A DNA stretch of 64,000 bases. Source: Sesamum alatum (lineage: Eukaryota > Streptophyta > Magnoliopsida > Lamiales > Pedaliaceae). The notes under the pieces are model-generated. The model saw only the letters and a list, made by a program, of their open reading frames with translations, searched no databases and had not been told where the DNA came from. Where the stretch lies: NCBI GenBank assembly GCA_034509735.1, contig JACGWO010000010.1, forward strand, positions 16,257,193 through 16,321,192, given 5' to 3'. Position numbers and translations under genes: made by a program. Shown here piece after piece: positions 1 to 11,898 of the stretch; position 1 is the first letter of the stretch, and every line of letters begins with the position of its first letter.

Positions 1-283
1 TATCGGCTTTCAATATGTGGTGGATGATGTTATGATCTAAAATATGGTTATGTAGTTCGGCTAATTCGAGAAGTTGCCAGTGAGAAAAGTCCTAAACAAG
101 ATATGACATCACTTCCATGATGTAAACTGTGGCTTTTGAAGCTGCAAAAGTGTTTGTTTAGATAAAAATCATATCTAAGGGTTGAGTGTGCTACCTAACA
201 TTGTCAAACTCATAGTTTGCTTTATCTAACAATGGGGTAATCACGCAATCGTGAAAACCAAGATCACATTACAAAACCAAACA
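1..283. other. Unassigned AT-rich sequence
   Basis: No open frame, repeat boundary or motif that I recognise. It lies directly upstream of a Copia-like pol tail, so it may be more of the same decayed element, but this is inference only. Confidence 0.3.
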
Positions 284-381
284 AACAAGTGAGAGTAAAT
301 CGCATCGCATAACGTGGAATATAGCAGACTCGCTTAACAAACTCAGTTTAGGATTATGCATAATCAACATTTTGAGAAGAT

Positions 382-548
382 GGCTTATTTATTTTGTTAA
401 TATAAGAAAAAAAATAACAAAAATAATTATAATATATATAATATAACAACAACGGTGCAAGTCGAACTCAAAGAGTTCGACTTCACTGTTTTTTTATTTT
501 TATTTTTTTATTAAATTCTGAAGTCGAACTCTTTGAGTTCGACTTCAA
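382..548 (+). repeat. MULE1 left terminal inverted repeat
   Basis: Matches the reverse complement of 2583-2750 along its length with a few mismatches and small indels. It contains two near-perfect 25-bp palindromes (459-483 and 521-545) built on aagtcgaactc / gagttcgactt. A third, less perfect copy lies just inside the TIR at 556-581. Confidence 0.9.
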
Positions 549-845
549 TCATATAAAGTCGAACTCAAAAGAGTTCAACTTTCCCTTTTTTAATTATTTT
601 TATTAATTGTAATATTTATCATTTTAATTATTAACTTCACCAACGTATTATATTTTAATTATTTTTTCAATTGTAATTTTAATATTATTTATAACGGTTT
701 TAATTTTAACAAATAATTTAAAAATTGCGTCGACCGAAAAAGTTATATTTACACAAAAAAATATATAATTATTAAAAAAATTTAAAAGTTAATTTATTGA
801 AAAAAATACGATCAAATTACAATTATTATTATCTTCTACGACCCC

Positions 846-2464
846 TCACGACGCATCAGCTTGTCTTAAATGGCCCTCCCTTTGTTGGTATTGTTGTCTA
901 TCTCGCGTTTGTGCCCAATCCATCTCCTTATGAATACATGATGTTTGGCTTCTACCAGAACGAATGATGCCACGCAGAGTAGTGTCATGGACCAACTCAA
1001 ATTGAGGAACATCCCAATAATCTTTCGCCATCAAAGGATGAAAGACTTAGAATATGTTTACCTGTAACTCATTATATCATAATAGTCCTTCACCATTGAT
1101 GGGGCACTAATTCTATATGCATCGCATACCTTTTGAGCATGCGAGCACGGGATGCCGAATTGACTCCATTTGCCACATGAACATTCTCGTGTGGCAATTT
1201 TGACGACGTGAATGCTGAATCCATGTCCAGTCTGACGCTTTGTTACAACGGAGGCAGACTGTTGATGCCAGTTGTATCTCGTCATAGCATGTTCAACACT
1301 TTTTTCGAGCCAACATTGGAACAATTTGTTTGCAAAGTCCATCCACAGTTGGTTGTTGCTTAACATGACACCACTCTTTGCCATCATCTGACGAAAATAG
1401 TGGACTGAACGAGCAAATGTTATTTCCACTATTGCAGTCACAGGCAATCGACGAGCCCCTTTTAGAACTCCATTGATGCACTCGGACATGTTGGTTGTGA
1501 GAATTCTGCACCACCATCCGCCATTGTGAGAAACTGTCCATTTTTCCTTTTCAATATTGTCTAAGTACACAAATGCTTCTAATTTGTGCGCCTTTATCTC
1601 GTTCATGGTTCGATTGAACTTGTTGATTTGATATTCAGAACCAACTCTCCAACAAAGGTCCTTTAGTTCCACATTCTTGTGGCGACTATTGAAATTAGAA
1701 CATACATGCCTCAAGCAATATCTCTCCACTCCCTATGGTGGCACAAAATCCGAAATCGCTTTTACTGATTTGATGAGACCGGCATTACGGTCAGAAATAA
1801 GGCACATCCCAGACCGTCCTCTTATAATATGTTTGTTCAACATTTGAAGAAACCAAGTCCAAGATGCTTCGGATTCTTCATGGACAATAGCAAACGCAAG
1901 AGGAAGTACATGTTGATTCCCATCCATGGCAGTTGCAATCAACATTTTATGATTGTACTTTGTGTATAAATGTGTTCCATCTACACTGATGACATTGCGG
2001 CAGTATTGGAACCCATTGATACACAGTTTGAATGCCTAGAAAACATATTTTATCATGTATGCATTGCTTGACAGCTGAAAGTATTTATGTTTCCATTCAA
2101 CAATCGTCCCTTCATTATACTTTTGGAGAGCTCCCATGAAACCTGGTAGCTTTCGAACTGAACTCTCCCATGTGCCATAAACGGTTTCACGGGCCATCTT
2201 CAAACTGTACCATGCCTTTTGGTATGTTATGTCAAACCCTGAATGGTCCTTCACAGTTTGTATGACATGTTTGATTCCATATGAGGGGTCGCATTTTGCC
2301 TGCCCCAATAATAAAGAAGCAACATACCTTCTGTCTAAATTGCAATGTTCAAGGGACATATCGTTAACAACACATATGTGGTCCCCCTTATATTTTATTA
2401 TTTCCCAACGCTCCTTTTTCGGTTTTATTATTCCTCGTAGCTCCCATCTACACCATGCATCTGG
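846..2464 (-). pseudogene. MULE1 transposase (MuDR family), disrupted
   Basis: DNA transposase of the Mutator superfamily, which cuts and moves the flanking TIR element. Reading 5' to 3' on the minus strand: a CxWELRG zinc-finger-like start (near 2464-2440) and a W..I..Y.GDH.C motif; then the DDE core with VDGTHL (near 1995) and ISDRNAGL (near 1790) as likely first and second catalytic aspartates; then TTNMSECINGVLKGARRLP with a candidate acidic residue; then a SWIM zinc finger CSCGKWSQFGIPCSHA (near 1130). The tail DYWDVPQFELVHD (846-1034) is in another frame. Two in-frame TAG stops (2036-2038, 1730-1732) and the frame change show it is broken. The upstream end abuts an intron-acceptor-like ttttttttccggtccag, and no first exon is visible. 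Length is short compared with typical plant MULE transposases. Confidence 0.88.
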
Positions 2465-2582
2465 ACCGGAAAAAAAATAAAAGATGAATACACTTTCTGG
2501 TAAGATAGTGATAGATAACTATACAATATATTATGTAAATAAATTATATAATATACGATAATATTAAATTTAAAAAAAACGG

Positions 2583-2750
2583 TTGAAGTCGAACTCAAAG
2601 AGTTTGACTTCAGAATTGTTTAAAAATAAAAAATAAAAAAACGGTGAAATCGAACTCTTTGAGTTCGACTTGCACCGTTGTTGTTATATATTATATATTA
2701 TAATTATTTTTGTTACTTTTTTTTATTATTATTAATATAATAAATAAGCC
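2583..2750 (-). repeat. MULE1 right terminal inverted repeat
   Basis: Inverted partner of 382-548. It carries two copies of the same palindrome (2586-2610 and 2647-2671), each with one substitution. Confidence 0.9.
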
Positions 2751-2805
2751 TTGAGAAGATGGGCATGCGTATATGGACAATTGGCTCTCATTCAACTGGG
2801 AGATT

Positions 2806-3239
2806 GTTAAAGTATTGATGACCATCGAGCTAAGTCTTGGCCCATTGTGAATCATTCTAGACAACCTTTTGTTCTGTTTGAAAATCATAGGCAAGGAGAC
2901 ACAATGTAATATAAAATCTTTAACGATTAAACTATCATGCATAATTCTAAATTATACAAGCCTTTGCCCTTTCCAATAGCAAATCATGATGAATCACAGA
3001 ATAGAGCGAAAAGGGTTAAATAGAATTCTACATCTTTGCACACCAATTGTTGTAGTTCCTCCAGAAATGCTTCCAAGCGTTATCTATCCAGGAACGGATA
3101 TCTTTAAACTCGCAGAGCCCTAAGTGTTGCTCCTCTAATGGTATCCACAGCTCATATCCTACCGGCGTTTGGATTTGGTGCTAGTCAATCCCAAAACCCC
3201 ATTTCTTGAATCCTCCAAGAAAGCAACGTAATATACATG
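2806..3239 (+). other. Possible Copia LTR fragment, otherwise unassigned
   Basis: Begins at the TGTT after the purine tract at 2798-2803, so it may be the start of the 3' LTR of the split Copia. No matching copy in the window lets me place the other end. Confidence 0.25.
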
Positions 3240-4977
3240 TTTATGTTGTTTATATGAAACAATCTACATTTATAATTTGTGAAAGATGAAAATATATTTT
3301 GTGGGAAGGAGATGTAAAACCCTAGGCTTATTTGAGATGAGAGGGGCATGTATTTTGAGAGAGTAAAGGGGGCTGATGTTTTGCTTCTCTTCCTTAGGGT
3401 TGGTCGGCCACCCCTTAAATAGGGATGGGATCCTACTTCACTAAATAGGAGAGTTGTGAAAGGAGTATGAGTTGCAATCCAATTTCAGTTATAATTCCTT
3501 TCCTAATAATAAATTAATTCTTAATTTATTTATTTCTCTCAAAATAGGCTCTCAAATAATGATATTTTGTCCTACAAAATACTTGAGGTTTGATCTATGG
3601 AATTATTAAATCTATATTTTATTTATTCCAATGAAGTTTCACAAACTTCATTAATTAATTAATTAATCAAGTACCAAATTAATTGATCCTAGTAATTTTA
3701 TTTTACGTTCCTTCTCTTCATCTTGATAAATCGAATTAAACATGTCCTAGTTTAATCTAATTAAATTCTTCACACAATTAATTTAATCTCGTTAAAATTA
3801 ATTGGCTCAAGGACTATTAACTACTTTAGTTAATATTTCTACATCCATAATTCAACATTTGAATTATGTGGTTCTTGAATTGATCCTCATAACTCAAAAA
3901 TCAATTCAACCATTGAATTAACTAAACTAAAAAAAGTGAGCTTCTCCAATTAAGTGTGTGACCCCTTAGGTTCACCCTAGTGATATTCATGGACTCGCAA
4001 CTAGTGTGACTTCAAACTAATTAATGATATTAGTTAAATCGTCTTGTAATTAACTCCTTAGTTCAAGAACCCATTAATCATGATTGGTGTCCAGCACCAC
4101 GCCCCAGAGCCATACATCTAGGTAAAGGTTGTGAACCTTCCGACAACGAGTAGCATGCAAGTAAGGTCCTATCATCAATTAACTCCTGATTGAATCCAAA
4201 GCATGGATGGTGAGTTGAAAGCTTATCGAATCAATAACCATGCATCACTTTTTTTTTTCTTGATTATAAGTGATCAACCTAGGAAATCGTATGCCTAGTT
4301 TCCTGATACCTTGGCCAAGGATTTATCAATTAGAAATATTAGGAGAGCATATGAGATCTCCTATCTCATAAGGTCAGGCTGGTGATTCTTTTATGTGGCA
4401 CTCATTGACCTTCATAGTAGATGGGCTTGTACCCAAAATATCACCTTTATGATCACCTAGATGATAGAGAAATAAATTAAAATACAAGGGATCTAATAAA
4501 AGAAATATATGGTGCCTCAAGTAGTAAGGACTAATCTTGCACTGTCATGTCAGGAAATTATAAGTTCGACACTATCACTTCAATGAAGAATTTCCTATAG
4601 AGCCACTTAGTTCACTCGTTCCAAACTAGAACTCCACACCAACGTCCATAAACCGTGACATCCTTTTTGAAAGAGCGTGTGCATTATGGGCCAGCAGATC
4701 AATGATATCCCCATCTTATTGATCTTTGGCTTGGAACCTTTAAGACCAAAGAATTGGACTCATATTTCATGATGACCATCAAATACATAACTATACGCCA
4801 TAGCCATATATGGTTTAGGGACTTCATTCTTTGCACGTAAGTAAATTAGACAAATATCGAAAAATGCCTTAATATTATAAATGCGAAATAAAAAGATTGT
4901 TCTTTATACGGGTATTACATTGTGCTCCCTAGTTTACATCCCATCAACTAGTTGGCACTCTGAGCATTACCCTAATA
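3240..4977 (-). repeat. Copia 3' LTR (element C0), left edge approximate
   Basis: On the minus strand it follows a Copia RNase H tail and a purine tract (gagggagat, about 4977-4987), as expected of a 3' LTR. The first base pair reads TA where TG is expected. Internal sequence is rich in alternating aattaatt tracts. It is only distantly similar to the LTRs at 5144, 11899 and 42980, and no second copy is present, so the left limit is a guess. Confidence 0.5.
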
Positions 4978-5143
4978 ATCTCCCTCTTGCCTTAGAGCCT
5001 ACTAACCATGTATCTAAGGCCCATCTTATCAAGATGTTTGTCAAATACTTTTTGACTCAAGGGTTTAGTTAGTGGGTCTGTTGCATTCTGTTGAGGACAC
5101 TCATTCCACTTTAGCATTGCCCTTTCGAATGATCTCACAAATC
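4978..5143 (-). pseudogene. Copia RNase H C-terminal fragment (C0)
   Basis: The minus-strand reading contains QNATDPLTKPLSQKVFDKHL and DKMGL, the conserved end of Copia RNase H, followed by a purine tract and LTR. Just upstream ICEIIRKGNAKVE appears in another frame, so there is at least one frameshift. The fragment is cut off at 5144 by the next LTR. No catalytic residues remain. Confidence 0.8.
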
Positions 5144-7318
5144 TGAAAGAATCGGGTACTGCCGGGGAACGCAACGGAAGCGTAAAAATATGAATTTAAA
5201 GTATAATTTAAAATGGGTTCAAGGGGTTTTCCCTTTGAAGTTCCCGGGCGTTTGGTGTTTGTCAAAGTATAAATAAAGAAGGAGAAGATGTTGGACATGT
5301 GGCTAAAAGGATTAAAATCAAAAGATACATGAAAATGTAAAGAAAACCAACCTTATGCTCGTTGCACGTAGAACCGATTCTAGCTTTGTTCCCTTTTCAT
5401 TTCCTTGTTTCGTTCACTTGAGAGTCCAACGTAGAACTCCTATAAGTATTGTCCACTCTACACTAAGGATTCAAACTATAGTTTGTTGCTAGATAAAATA
5501 TAGTGAAGAGAAGAAGAAAATAATTCCAAAGCAACACTATCAATTAATGATCTTTAGAATGTTTTATGTTCTTTTCTTTCCAAAAGAAAAGAACACTTAG
5601 AGAGAACTTTCAAATGTGTTTTTGGCTTAAAATCTCCAGCAAAATTGAAGCATGTTATGTACATTTCTGTAGTGTATTTTTGTGCCTACGTAGAAATTTT
5701 TGAATTCAAAATTCAACCTCCATCAATAAACCTCCAAGGCTAACTTCCACATATACACTATTATACCACAAGTGTCACCCATGATGACACATGGAGAACC
5801 ACCTTCACATGCACCTCACATGGCCTATACAGACTAGGAGAAAGCTCCAAATTCTCCTACAACATGCTCCGACTTGTATAAGATGTGGACTTGAATTCCA
5901 TACTTTTGGACTTTATTAATCTAATTAATTTGAAGTCCAAACAAGAATCATTGGGAATTAATTAATCTAATTATGTCAATCCAATTGAATCCCAATAGTT
6001 TATTCAATCCAATTAAATAAACATAAGTCCAAATTAAGAATAATCGTTCCAATCAATTATTCTAGCCAAAACCCAATAAATTAATCCAATTAATTTAAAT
6101 GTTTTTAGTCCAAAATTAACTAATCCAATTAATTAATCTTGGACCATCCATCAAATGGATTTCCCAATAAATGATCCAATCATTTATTTTCTTTCTTGAA
6201 TAAATTTAATCCAATTAAATTTATTCGCTTCTTCTAAAATTAATTCCACCAAATCCAAAGTGACTTGTGTCCAACACAATTAGTCAATTAAATCCTATTT
6301 AATTAACTAATTTTTCAATTAACCCTTAATCCAAAAAACGCCCGTCACCATGGGTGGCCGTCTAGCAACGATCCATGGCACTAGAGACTAGGTGAATGTT
6401 GGCGTGAGCGTTTAGGCTCCCGAGTTCCATACGAGTACAGTCCTTCCATCATCTGTCTCTCGGTCTTAGTCTAGGGCATGGAATTGGGCGTCAGTTCCCA
6501 TCCTGGACTAGACATTTATGCTCAATAACTCGAGACATGTTTGCTCTATTGATCGACGTAGGAAACCATTCCCTACTCGACCGATCGTTGTGGCCACAGA
6601 CTTAGAAAGCTTAAACCGTCTCAGAGCACATCGGAGACTCGACTGTTATATACTGACAGGTGACGGATCCTATCTTGGAATCCACCATCCTCAATACATA
6701 TTCCGACTACACTGGATAGGCTTATGATGAACGTATCTCATATACGAACATCTCTTGTCAGACCCTAGATACAACCTTCATATGCGTCTGACTGCCATGA
6801 TTTCTCAAATCCAAGGACTAATCTTGTAATACCGGAGCCGGGAATTCCAGTCATACCGACCAAGCCTCCAAGGCTTCCATATGACGATTCCCGCGAGTCA
6901 GTTCAGTCAGCTAACACACTTGTCAACTAACCTACTAATATTGCATAGACGTCCAACGGCTGTCGCCGATGAAACACGGCACACATCCAATGAATGCAAT
7001 CCTTAGTGCAAGTCTCTATAGGACCCTCGATGCCCTGGCTCGGGGTCCTCGACTTGGAACATTTTAGGCCAACCCTCAGAAGTTGGTTTCATAGCTACCA
7101 TCCAATGCGCAGCCCAACTAAGTGGGTTATCAAATTGGTCTGTGGGCATTTGTTTTGACGTTAAAACGTCGTTTAATGTAATCAGTAAGCACAACAAACA
7201 CATAGTGTCATGGATGAATACTTACTATATTCATCAAGTCAATATTACTTTAATAAAAATTGCTAAATAGTACCCAAAACCGCCAATCTAAGTAGCTTTC
7301 TGGTCACCTATTCTAACA
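5144..7318 (-). repeat. Copia LTR (LTR1, subfamily A)
   Basis: On the minus strand it begins TGTTAGAATAGGTGACC and ends TTCA, about 2.17 kb. The purine tract agtaggagat of the adjoining internal region (7319-7332) lies directly before its start, so it is in 3' LTR position for C1. It shares the block around 6346-6399 (containing two ccatgg) with the other Copia LTRs here. A bulged hairpin lies at 5218-5239. It interrupts the C0 RNase H at 5143. Confidence 0.82.
5218..5239. other. U5 hairpin of LTR1 (one-base bulge)
   Basis: ttcaaggg pairs with ccctttgaa across a short T-rich loop, with one unpaired base. Same relative position as the perfect hairpins at 11984, 44103 and 52070. Confidence 0.6.
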
Positions 7319-8930
7319 ATCTCCTACTTGACCTAAAGCCAATCACCCATGTCGCTCAGACTTATCTAAGCATGAGTAATCTGCGATATCCGGCTCGGTC
7401 TCACGGGTCTACCTCATTTCTGCCAAGATGATACAATCCAATCGCACGTCACCTCTTCATACCATTGCTCCAAGCAGATTGTACTGTCTAAGAATTTTCC
7501 TGGATCCGTGATGAGATCTCGGTCCTATAGCATGCGCTACAGCCATGTTGTTATCCTCCAAGGTAACTATTAGTTAGCTCGTGCTAGGCACCACACCCAA
7601 TCATTGGATGTGGTTTTTCATCCAAACCACTTTCCAGAGCAACTTCTAAAGTTTCCATACATTCAACTTTCATGGTCCGTCGTGGTATCCCGCTTGAAAC
7701 ATTTTCAAGCCACCACCTTACCATTAAGCCTGAATGTATGTTCATACTGAGACTATATATTATTCACATGATACTGGAAGCTAGTATCGCTATAGCCTTC
7801 CAGAATCAACTCTCCATAGAATGTGCATCGAGAACATTCTTTAATCCTTATTCAGGTATTAAAGATTGTTCTCAACAGTAGTCTACTACCTCCTCGATAC
7901 ACACCCGATTTCTATCGTTACGCCAAAAGCATACACAACATCAGGTCCAATGCACCAAACAACATACCCATGCTGCCTACGGCAAAGACATAGGGGATGT
8001 CAAATATCTAAGCTTCCTCATCAGTCAACAGTGACTGAGTCTTGGACAGCTCTTAAACCTATATCTAGGAATCTAATTCCTTTCAGGAGAATTGCGTGAA
8101 CAACGTTCGTGTTTTAGTGTTTTCTAACATCTTAACTTCATTCCAAATGAATAAGACGTTACACACTTTAAACACTAGTAACACAACTAAACTCCCACTG
8201 ACCCTCAAGCTCGTTACTGATCGAGTCATACCCCACATGAACTCATCAAAACGAATATTCCAGTTACATGGAGTTCCAAACCTAGTTTGAATTCCACGTC
8301 GAATCACATGGCTCCAAGCTATTGATTCGATCTAATGTCCAATATTGCTTCTCCTTATGTCTTTTGGATCCAATTGACCGGACTGATCCAGAAACCTGTA
8401 CCTCTCAAGTATGTAAGATATCCTGGTCGTCCTTATGAGGACTGGAATATAGTCAGTGAGCAAACTTGATTTCAAATGATGTTTGCAATATCGTACTGAG
8501 GTGTCGCTCTACTTGATTCCTTAAGGAGATACTCCTCACACCGGTTATCCTCTGAAATCCAATTTCCTTTAGAACAATACATGAACCTGTGCAAACCTAG
8601 TTTGCCTCCCACTAGTCCCTTGATGTATGCAAGACCATCCCACATACTCAAGTACTTTGTAGGATCCAAGCTTGCCATGCCATGTCGAATATGGCGTCTA
8701 GTCCATGATCTATAGAAAGTGCCATATTTTACAACTTTGCTACTGTCTTAAGAACACACCTAAACACCGATCGAACCATGTCCAACAAAGTTCAATTCCT
8801 CCCTTATCAGAGACACCATTCAATTGTCGCGTTCCAGGAAGAATTCCACGGAGTGAGAATTCCATTCCCATTTAGATACATCAAGAACTCCCACTAAATA
8901 CACACCACTCGATCCAGTCGAAGGTTAATT
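7319..8930 (-). pseudogene. Copia C1 integrase tail, reverse transcriptase and RNase H, heavily decayed
   Basis: Aligns by eye with the better preserved C2 and C3 pol. 8472-8678 starts like the integrase C-terminal region (KYLSMW..LAYIK.LVG.KL). 8083-8307 matches the palm of reverse transcriptase (NWNIRFDE, SGSLVVLLVFKV..VLFIW, LFTQFS), but the Y.DD active-site motif is destroyed. 7330-8060 covers RNase H only as nucleotide similarity, for example the stretch near 7600-7860. Many frameshifts and stops; no function can remain. The purine tract before LTR1 marks its 3' end. Confidence 0.78.
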
Positions 8931-9190
8931 TTGCAACCAGTTATGTTCCCACTTCAAATCTAATTCCCTGAGCCTTCTAAAGGCCCTTAGACTTGTGAAC
9001 TCTTGTGTATTCAGTGACCCACAGATGTCTGACTGGATCCAATCTAATAGACCACTAGCAAGTATACTTTGTCCTACAAAGAGCTTCTTGGCCATCTTCC
9101 TGCTTAGAAAGGACTTGCAAGCTAGCAGGCTCAAATTGTCTATTTCTAGACTCATTGAATCTACTAACCTTCTTATCCTATCTAGAAGAA
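8925..9190 (-). pseudogene. Copia C1 GAG-pre-integrase / integrase zinc-binding fragment
   Basis: LEIDNLSLLACKSFLSRKMA followed by KLFVGQS and DICGSLNTQ matches the Copia pattern of a CxxC-type linker, KM(T)KK.F.G and the D.CGPLNTQ start of the integrase core. The catalytic core that should follow is mostly lost. The equivalent C3 piece at 49660-49870 reads almost the same. Confidence 0.75.
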
Positions 9191-9470
9191 TGTGACCTAG
9201 CTTTGCATGCCAAATCTGTGAGTTTTTCTTGATTATCCATTTTATGATTTGTTTTGAGCATTCATAATCTAATTATGGGATTATATTGAAACAATTGTGC
9301 AAGCAACCTAGTAGACAAGAATAACCATTCTTTGTCAAACAAAAGAAACTTTCATTGATAAAAAACATGTAATCCTCATTGTCCAACAATATAAAAATAT
9401 AATTTTGATCATGCTAGGTTACATAATTGTGACCTATCAACTCTATCCTAACATGATCACTGGCTAGGCC
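9191..9470 (-). other. C1 spacer between protease and integrase, no recognisable domain
   Basis: AT-rich stretch within the C1 polyprotein region. No readable conserved motif. Confidence 0.3.
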
Positions 9471-10506
9471 TAATTGGTCCTATAGCTTTTGCAGTAACAG
9501 CCCAGTCATTGCCTAGATTTAGAACTATCTCTGTCTTAGCCTTCTACTCCTTCCCATTTCTTGCCAACCATTTGCAGATATGAGCTTTACAGTTGGTATC
9601 CAATACCCAATAAGTAGAATAGTAATCATGTTAAAGTTCAAATCAAATGTACCTTGGTTGGAGAAGAGTTTAGGACATTCCCTCTTCCAATTCCCTTTTT
9701 CACGGCAATATATGCAAAAATCTTTCGCAATCCTTGACTACCAAACCGTATTCTTCTTTCCTTTGCCCATGCCCAGCATGGCAATAGGAGCGCTCTAATC
9801 GCTTGCAATGGCTGATTTTGTCTTATCCTTCTTCCTCCTCCATCGTCCGACCCCTTTGCCTTTCGCTGTTGAGGTTGAACCCTCCCCCACCAATACCGAC
9901 GGCGTGGACTTTTCAATCGTTGCCTTGTATTGGACCAACATTTTTTTATCAACTCATGAAGGTCTTTTCAAGCCCATTCATGTTATAGTTAACGATAAAT
10001 GAGTCATAAGAGGGAGGAAGAAACTAAAGGATCACGTCGATGTACGCCTCTTTTCCAAGATCAGCTCGGAGGTCTTTGAGCTTCTCCACTAGGGATAGCA
10101 TCATCACTCTGTGTTGGTGTACAAATGACCCTTTGGTCATCTTAGCTCCGAAAAATGCCTTCGTCGCAGCATATCTAATATGTCGGTCCGGTACCGCATA
10201 AACGTCTTTCATGCGGAGCATTATCGAGCTGACATCATCCAGCCGATCATACTGTTTCTGGATCTCATTAGTCATGGATGCTAGTATGATGTTGTGGACC
10301 TTGCGGTTGTCCTCTTGCTAGTCATGGAACGTCAAACACTCTTATGACGAAGACCCCTCCGGCAAGACCCGAGGAATAGGCTTATCCAAAACGTAAGCCT
10401 GGTTTTTGAAATCGAGGACAATCCCCAGATTTCGTAGCCAATCATTATAGTTTGTTCCATCAAATTTATTAGTCTCAAGAATTACAGCGAGTGGATTCTT
10501 AGACAT
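9471..10506 (-). pseudogene. Copia C1 gag and protease, disrupted
   Basis: Begins ATG-TCT-AAG at 10506, the same start as C3 gag at 48374. The capsid-like part (10024-10275) reads QKQYDRLDDVSSIMLRM, then KAFFGAKM, SFVHQH and LVEKLKDLRADLG, typical of Copia gag (UBN2-type). A zinc-knuckle region lies near 9690-9750 but is out of frame. The protease remnant near 9490-9610 has VLDTNCKAHI in place of VLDTGCGAHI, so the catalytic D-T-G is altered to D-T-N. Several stops separate these parts. Gag packages the element RNA and the protease matures the polyprotein; neither could do so here. Confidence 0.8.
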
Positions 10507-11898
10507 CTACATCCAAATGTAAAGCAAAAATTTAGTATATTATTATAATATTGAATTCAAGTTAAGATTTGATCTTTAGTCATTAACCCCTCCCACTATT
10601 TCTTCAAAAAGCCCACCACTCTCAAGTGGGGTTTTCGAAAAACCATTTCCTAGTGGGCTTGGAGTCCACAAACACAATTCTCCATGGCCCGCTTTTACCA
10701 TTCACATAGGAAAGGCTTTGTGGAGGTATCCAATACCATTCTCATCCAATGAGATCCCCAAGATATTTTGCCTTGCTTCTTCATATGATCCCGATGACTC
10801 CAAGTGAATCATGTTACTCAGTGTTAGGCCCGACCCATCAACCAAATCATATCTCAACTGTCGCCCCCCACGACTCGTGAGACATGAAAACAGGAGCATA
10901 TTCCTTTGTTCATAATAATAGCACAACTTTCTTCCATTCAAAACGTGCCACGACTCGTGATACCACGAATGGGTGAAAGTAGCTTCCTTACTACATTGTT
11001 GTTATGGATGGAAGGCTTGGAATAATCAAACCATTTGATTTAATTCCATTTTGGGCCTAATATTTACTTGGACCATCCAAGTGAGAGTTAATAATATATT
11101 AAGACTGAGACCTCATCATTATTAGTATTTTGCATGCTCAAGTTTCATACATTAAACGTAATACGATGCATTCCAAACACACCATACATCAAAGCATAAA
11201 ACATAAGCACGTGCAAAATAAGCCTAGCACGCCCCTGTTAGGATGATCACAAGCCCGTTCCTAAGTGATCCACTGAGCCCACAGTGGATTTATGGTCAAT
11301 CTAGGGAAGGCCTACAATATTACAATTTTTACATCCCATTATCATTCTAATGGGGACTTGTAAATCCTTCTTTGTTCTTCTTGGGCCTTCCGTCATGGGC
11401 TCCATCTAACGGACATTCATCTCCTTGGAAGCTTACATTTTATAAAGTAAAACCTCACAACTAATCTACTCTCATTACAACTGAAAAGGAAACCCCAATC
11501 AGAAGTTGGGTGGAGTACATTATAAGAGAGAAAGAAAGCTTTATTATTTCAAGGCTAAAAACGATAGAGAAGGAATAAAAATAAAGAGTCACGCAGGCCT
11601 CACCCAACAATAAATAAACCATACATAGGTGAAAAAAGGGCTAGTGGGCATCCTTATTTTTTATCAAATAAACAACAATAACAAAGCACATTTATATCAA
11701 ATATAAACATGCCAACAAATAAATGCATCCCATGCATCTATCCATAGATATCCAATATCTAAAACCATAAACATAATGAAATGAAGAAAATATCATATTA
11801 ATAATGCAATTAAAAATATGCATATCAACTATACATCAATGTACAAAATATATTTTTTTTATTTGGAAACCATTTCCAAAATAATCTAAGGCATAAAA
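10507..11898 (-). other. Untranslated leader of Copia C1
   Basis: Runs from the inner edge of LTR2 to the gag ATG, about 1.4 kb. Parts match the C3 leader, for example the gttgggtgaggcctgcgt stretch against gttaggtgggacctgcgt near 48186. No initiator-tRNA primer-binding site follows the LTR edge. The element cacgactcgtg occurs twice, 78 bp apart (10871, 10949), next to a weak primer-site look-alike (tggtatcacgag). Confidence 0.6.

Larger units (their letters stand above)
382..2750 (-). mobile_element. Complete Mutator-like element (MULE1) with TIRs and 10-bp target duplication
   Basis: The 2369-bp element starts ggcttatttatt and ends with the reverse complement aataaataagcc. It is flanked by a perfect 10-bp direct repeat ttgagaagat (372-381 and 2751-2760). 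Inverted termini extend about 167 bp (382-548 and 2583-2750). It encodes a MULE transposase on the minus strand, now broken by stops. Target duplications of 9-11 bp with long TIRs are characteristic of the Mutator superfamily. It sits inside a Copia remnant, so it arrived later than that element. Confidence 0.93.
284..2805 (+). pseudogene. Copia RNase H C-terminal remnant, split by MULE1
   Basis: Two pieces (284-381 and 2761-2805) read as one frame once the inserted MULE and one copy of its target duplication are removed. The first piece contains NIADSLNKLSLG, resembling the xNxADxLTKxLS signature near the end of Copia RNase H. The second piece ends in a purine tract (ggga, about 2798-2803) followed by TGTT at 2805, the usual Copia order of RNase H, polypurine tract and LTR start. 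Catalytic residues are not included in the fragment. The assignment rests on one short motif and the layout, so it is tentative. Confidence 0.4.

Noticed and set aside
10955..10968. Primer-binding-site look-alike tggtatcacgag
   Set aside because: Only 9 of 12 bases fit, it is not next to an LTR end, and it overlaps a local repeat.
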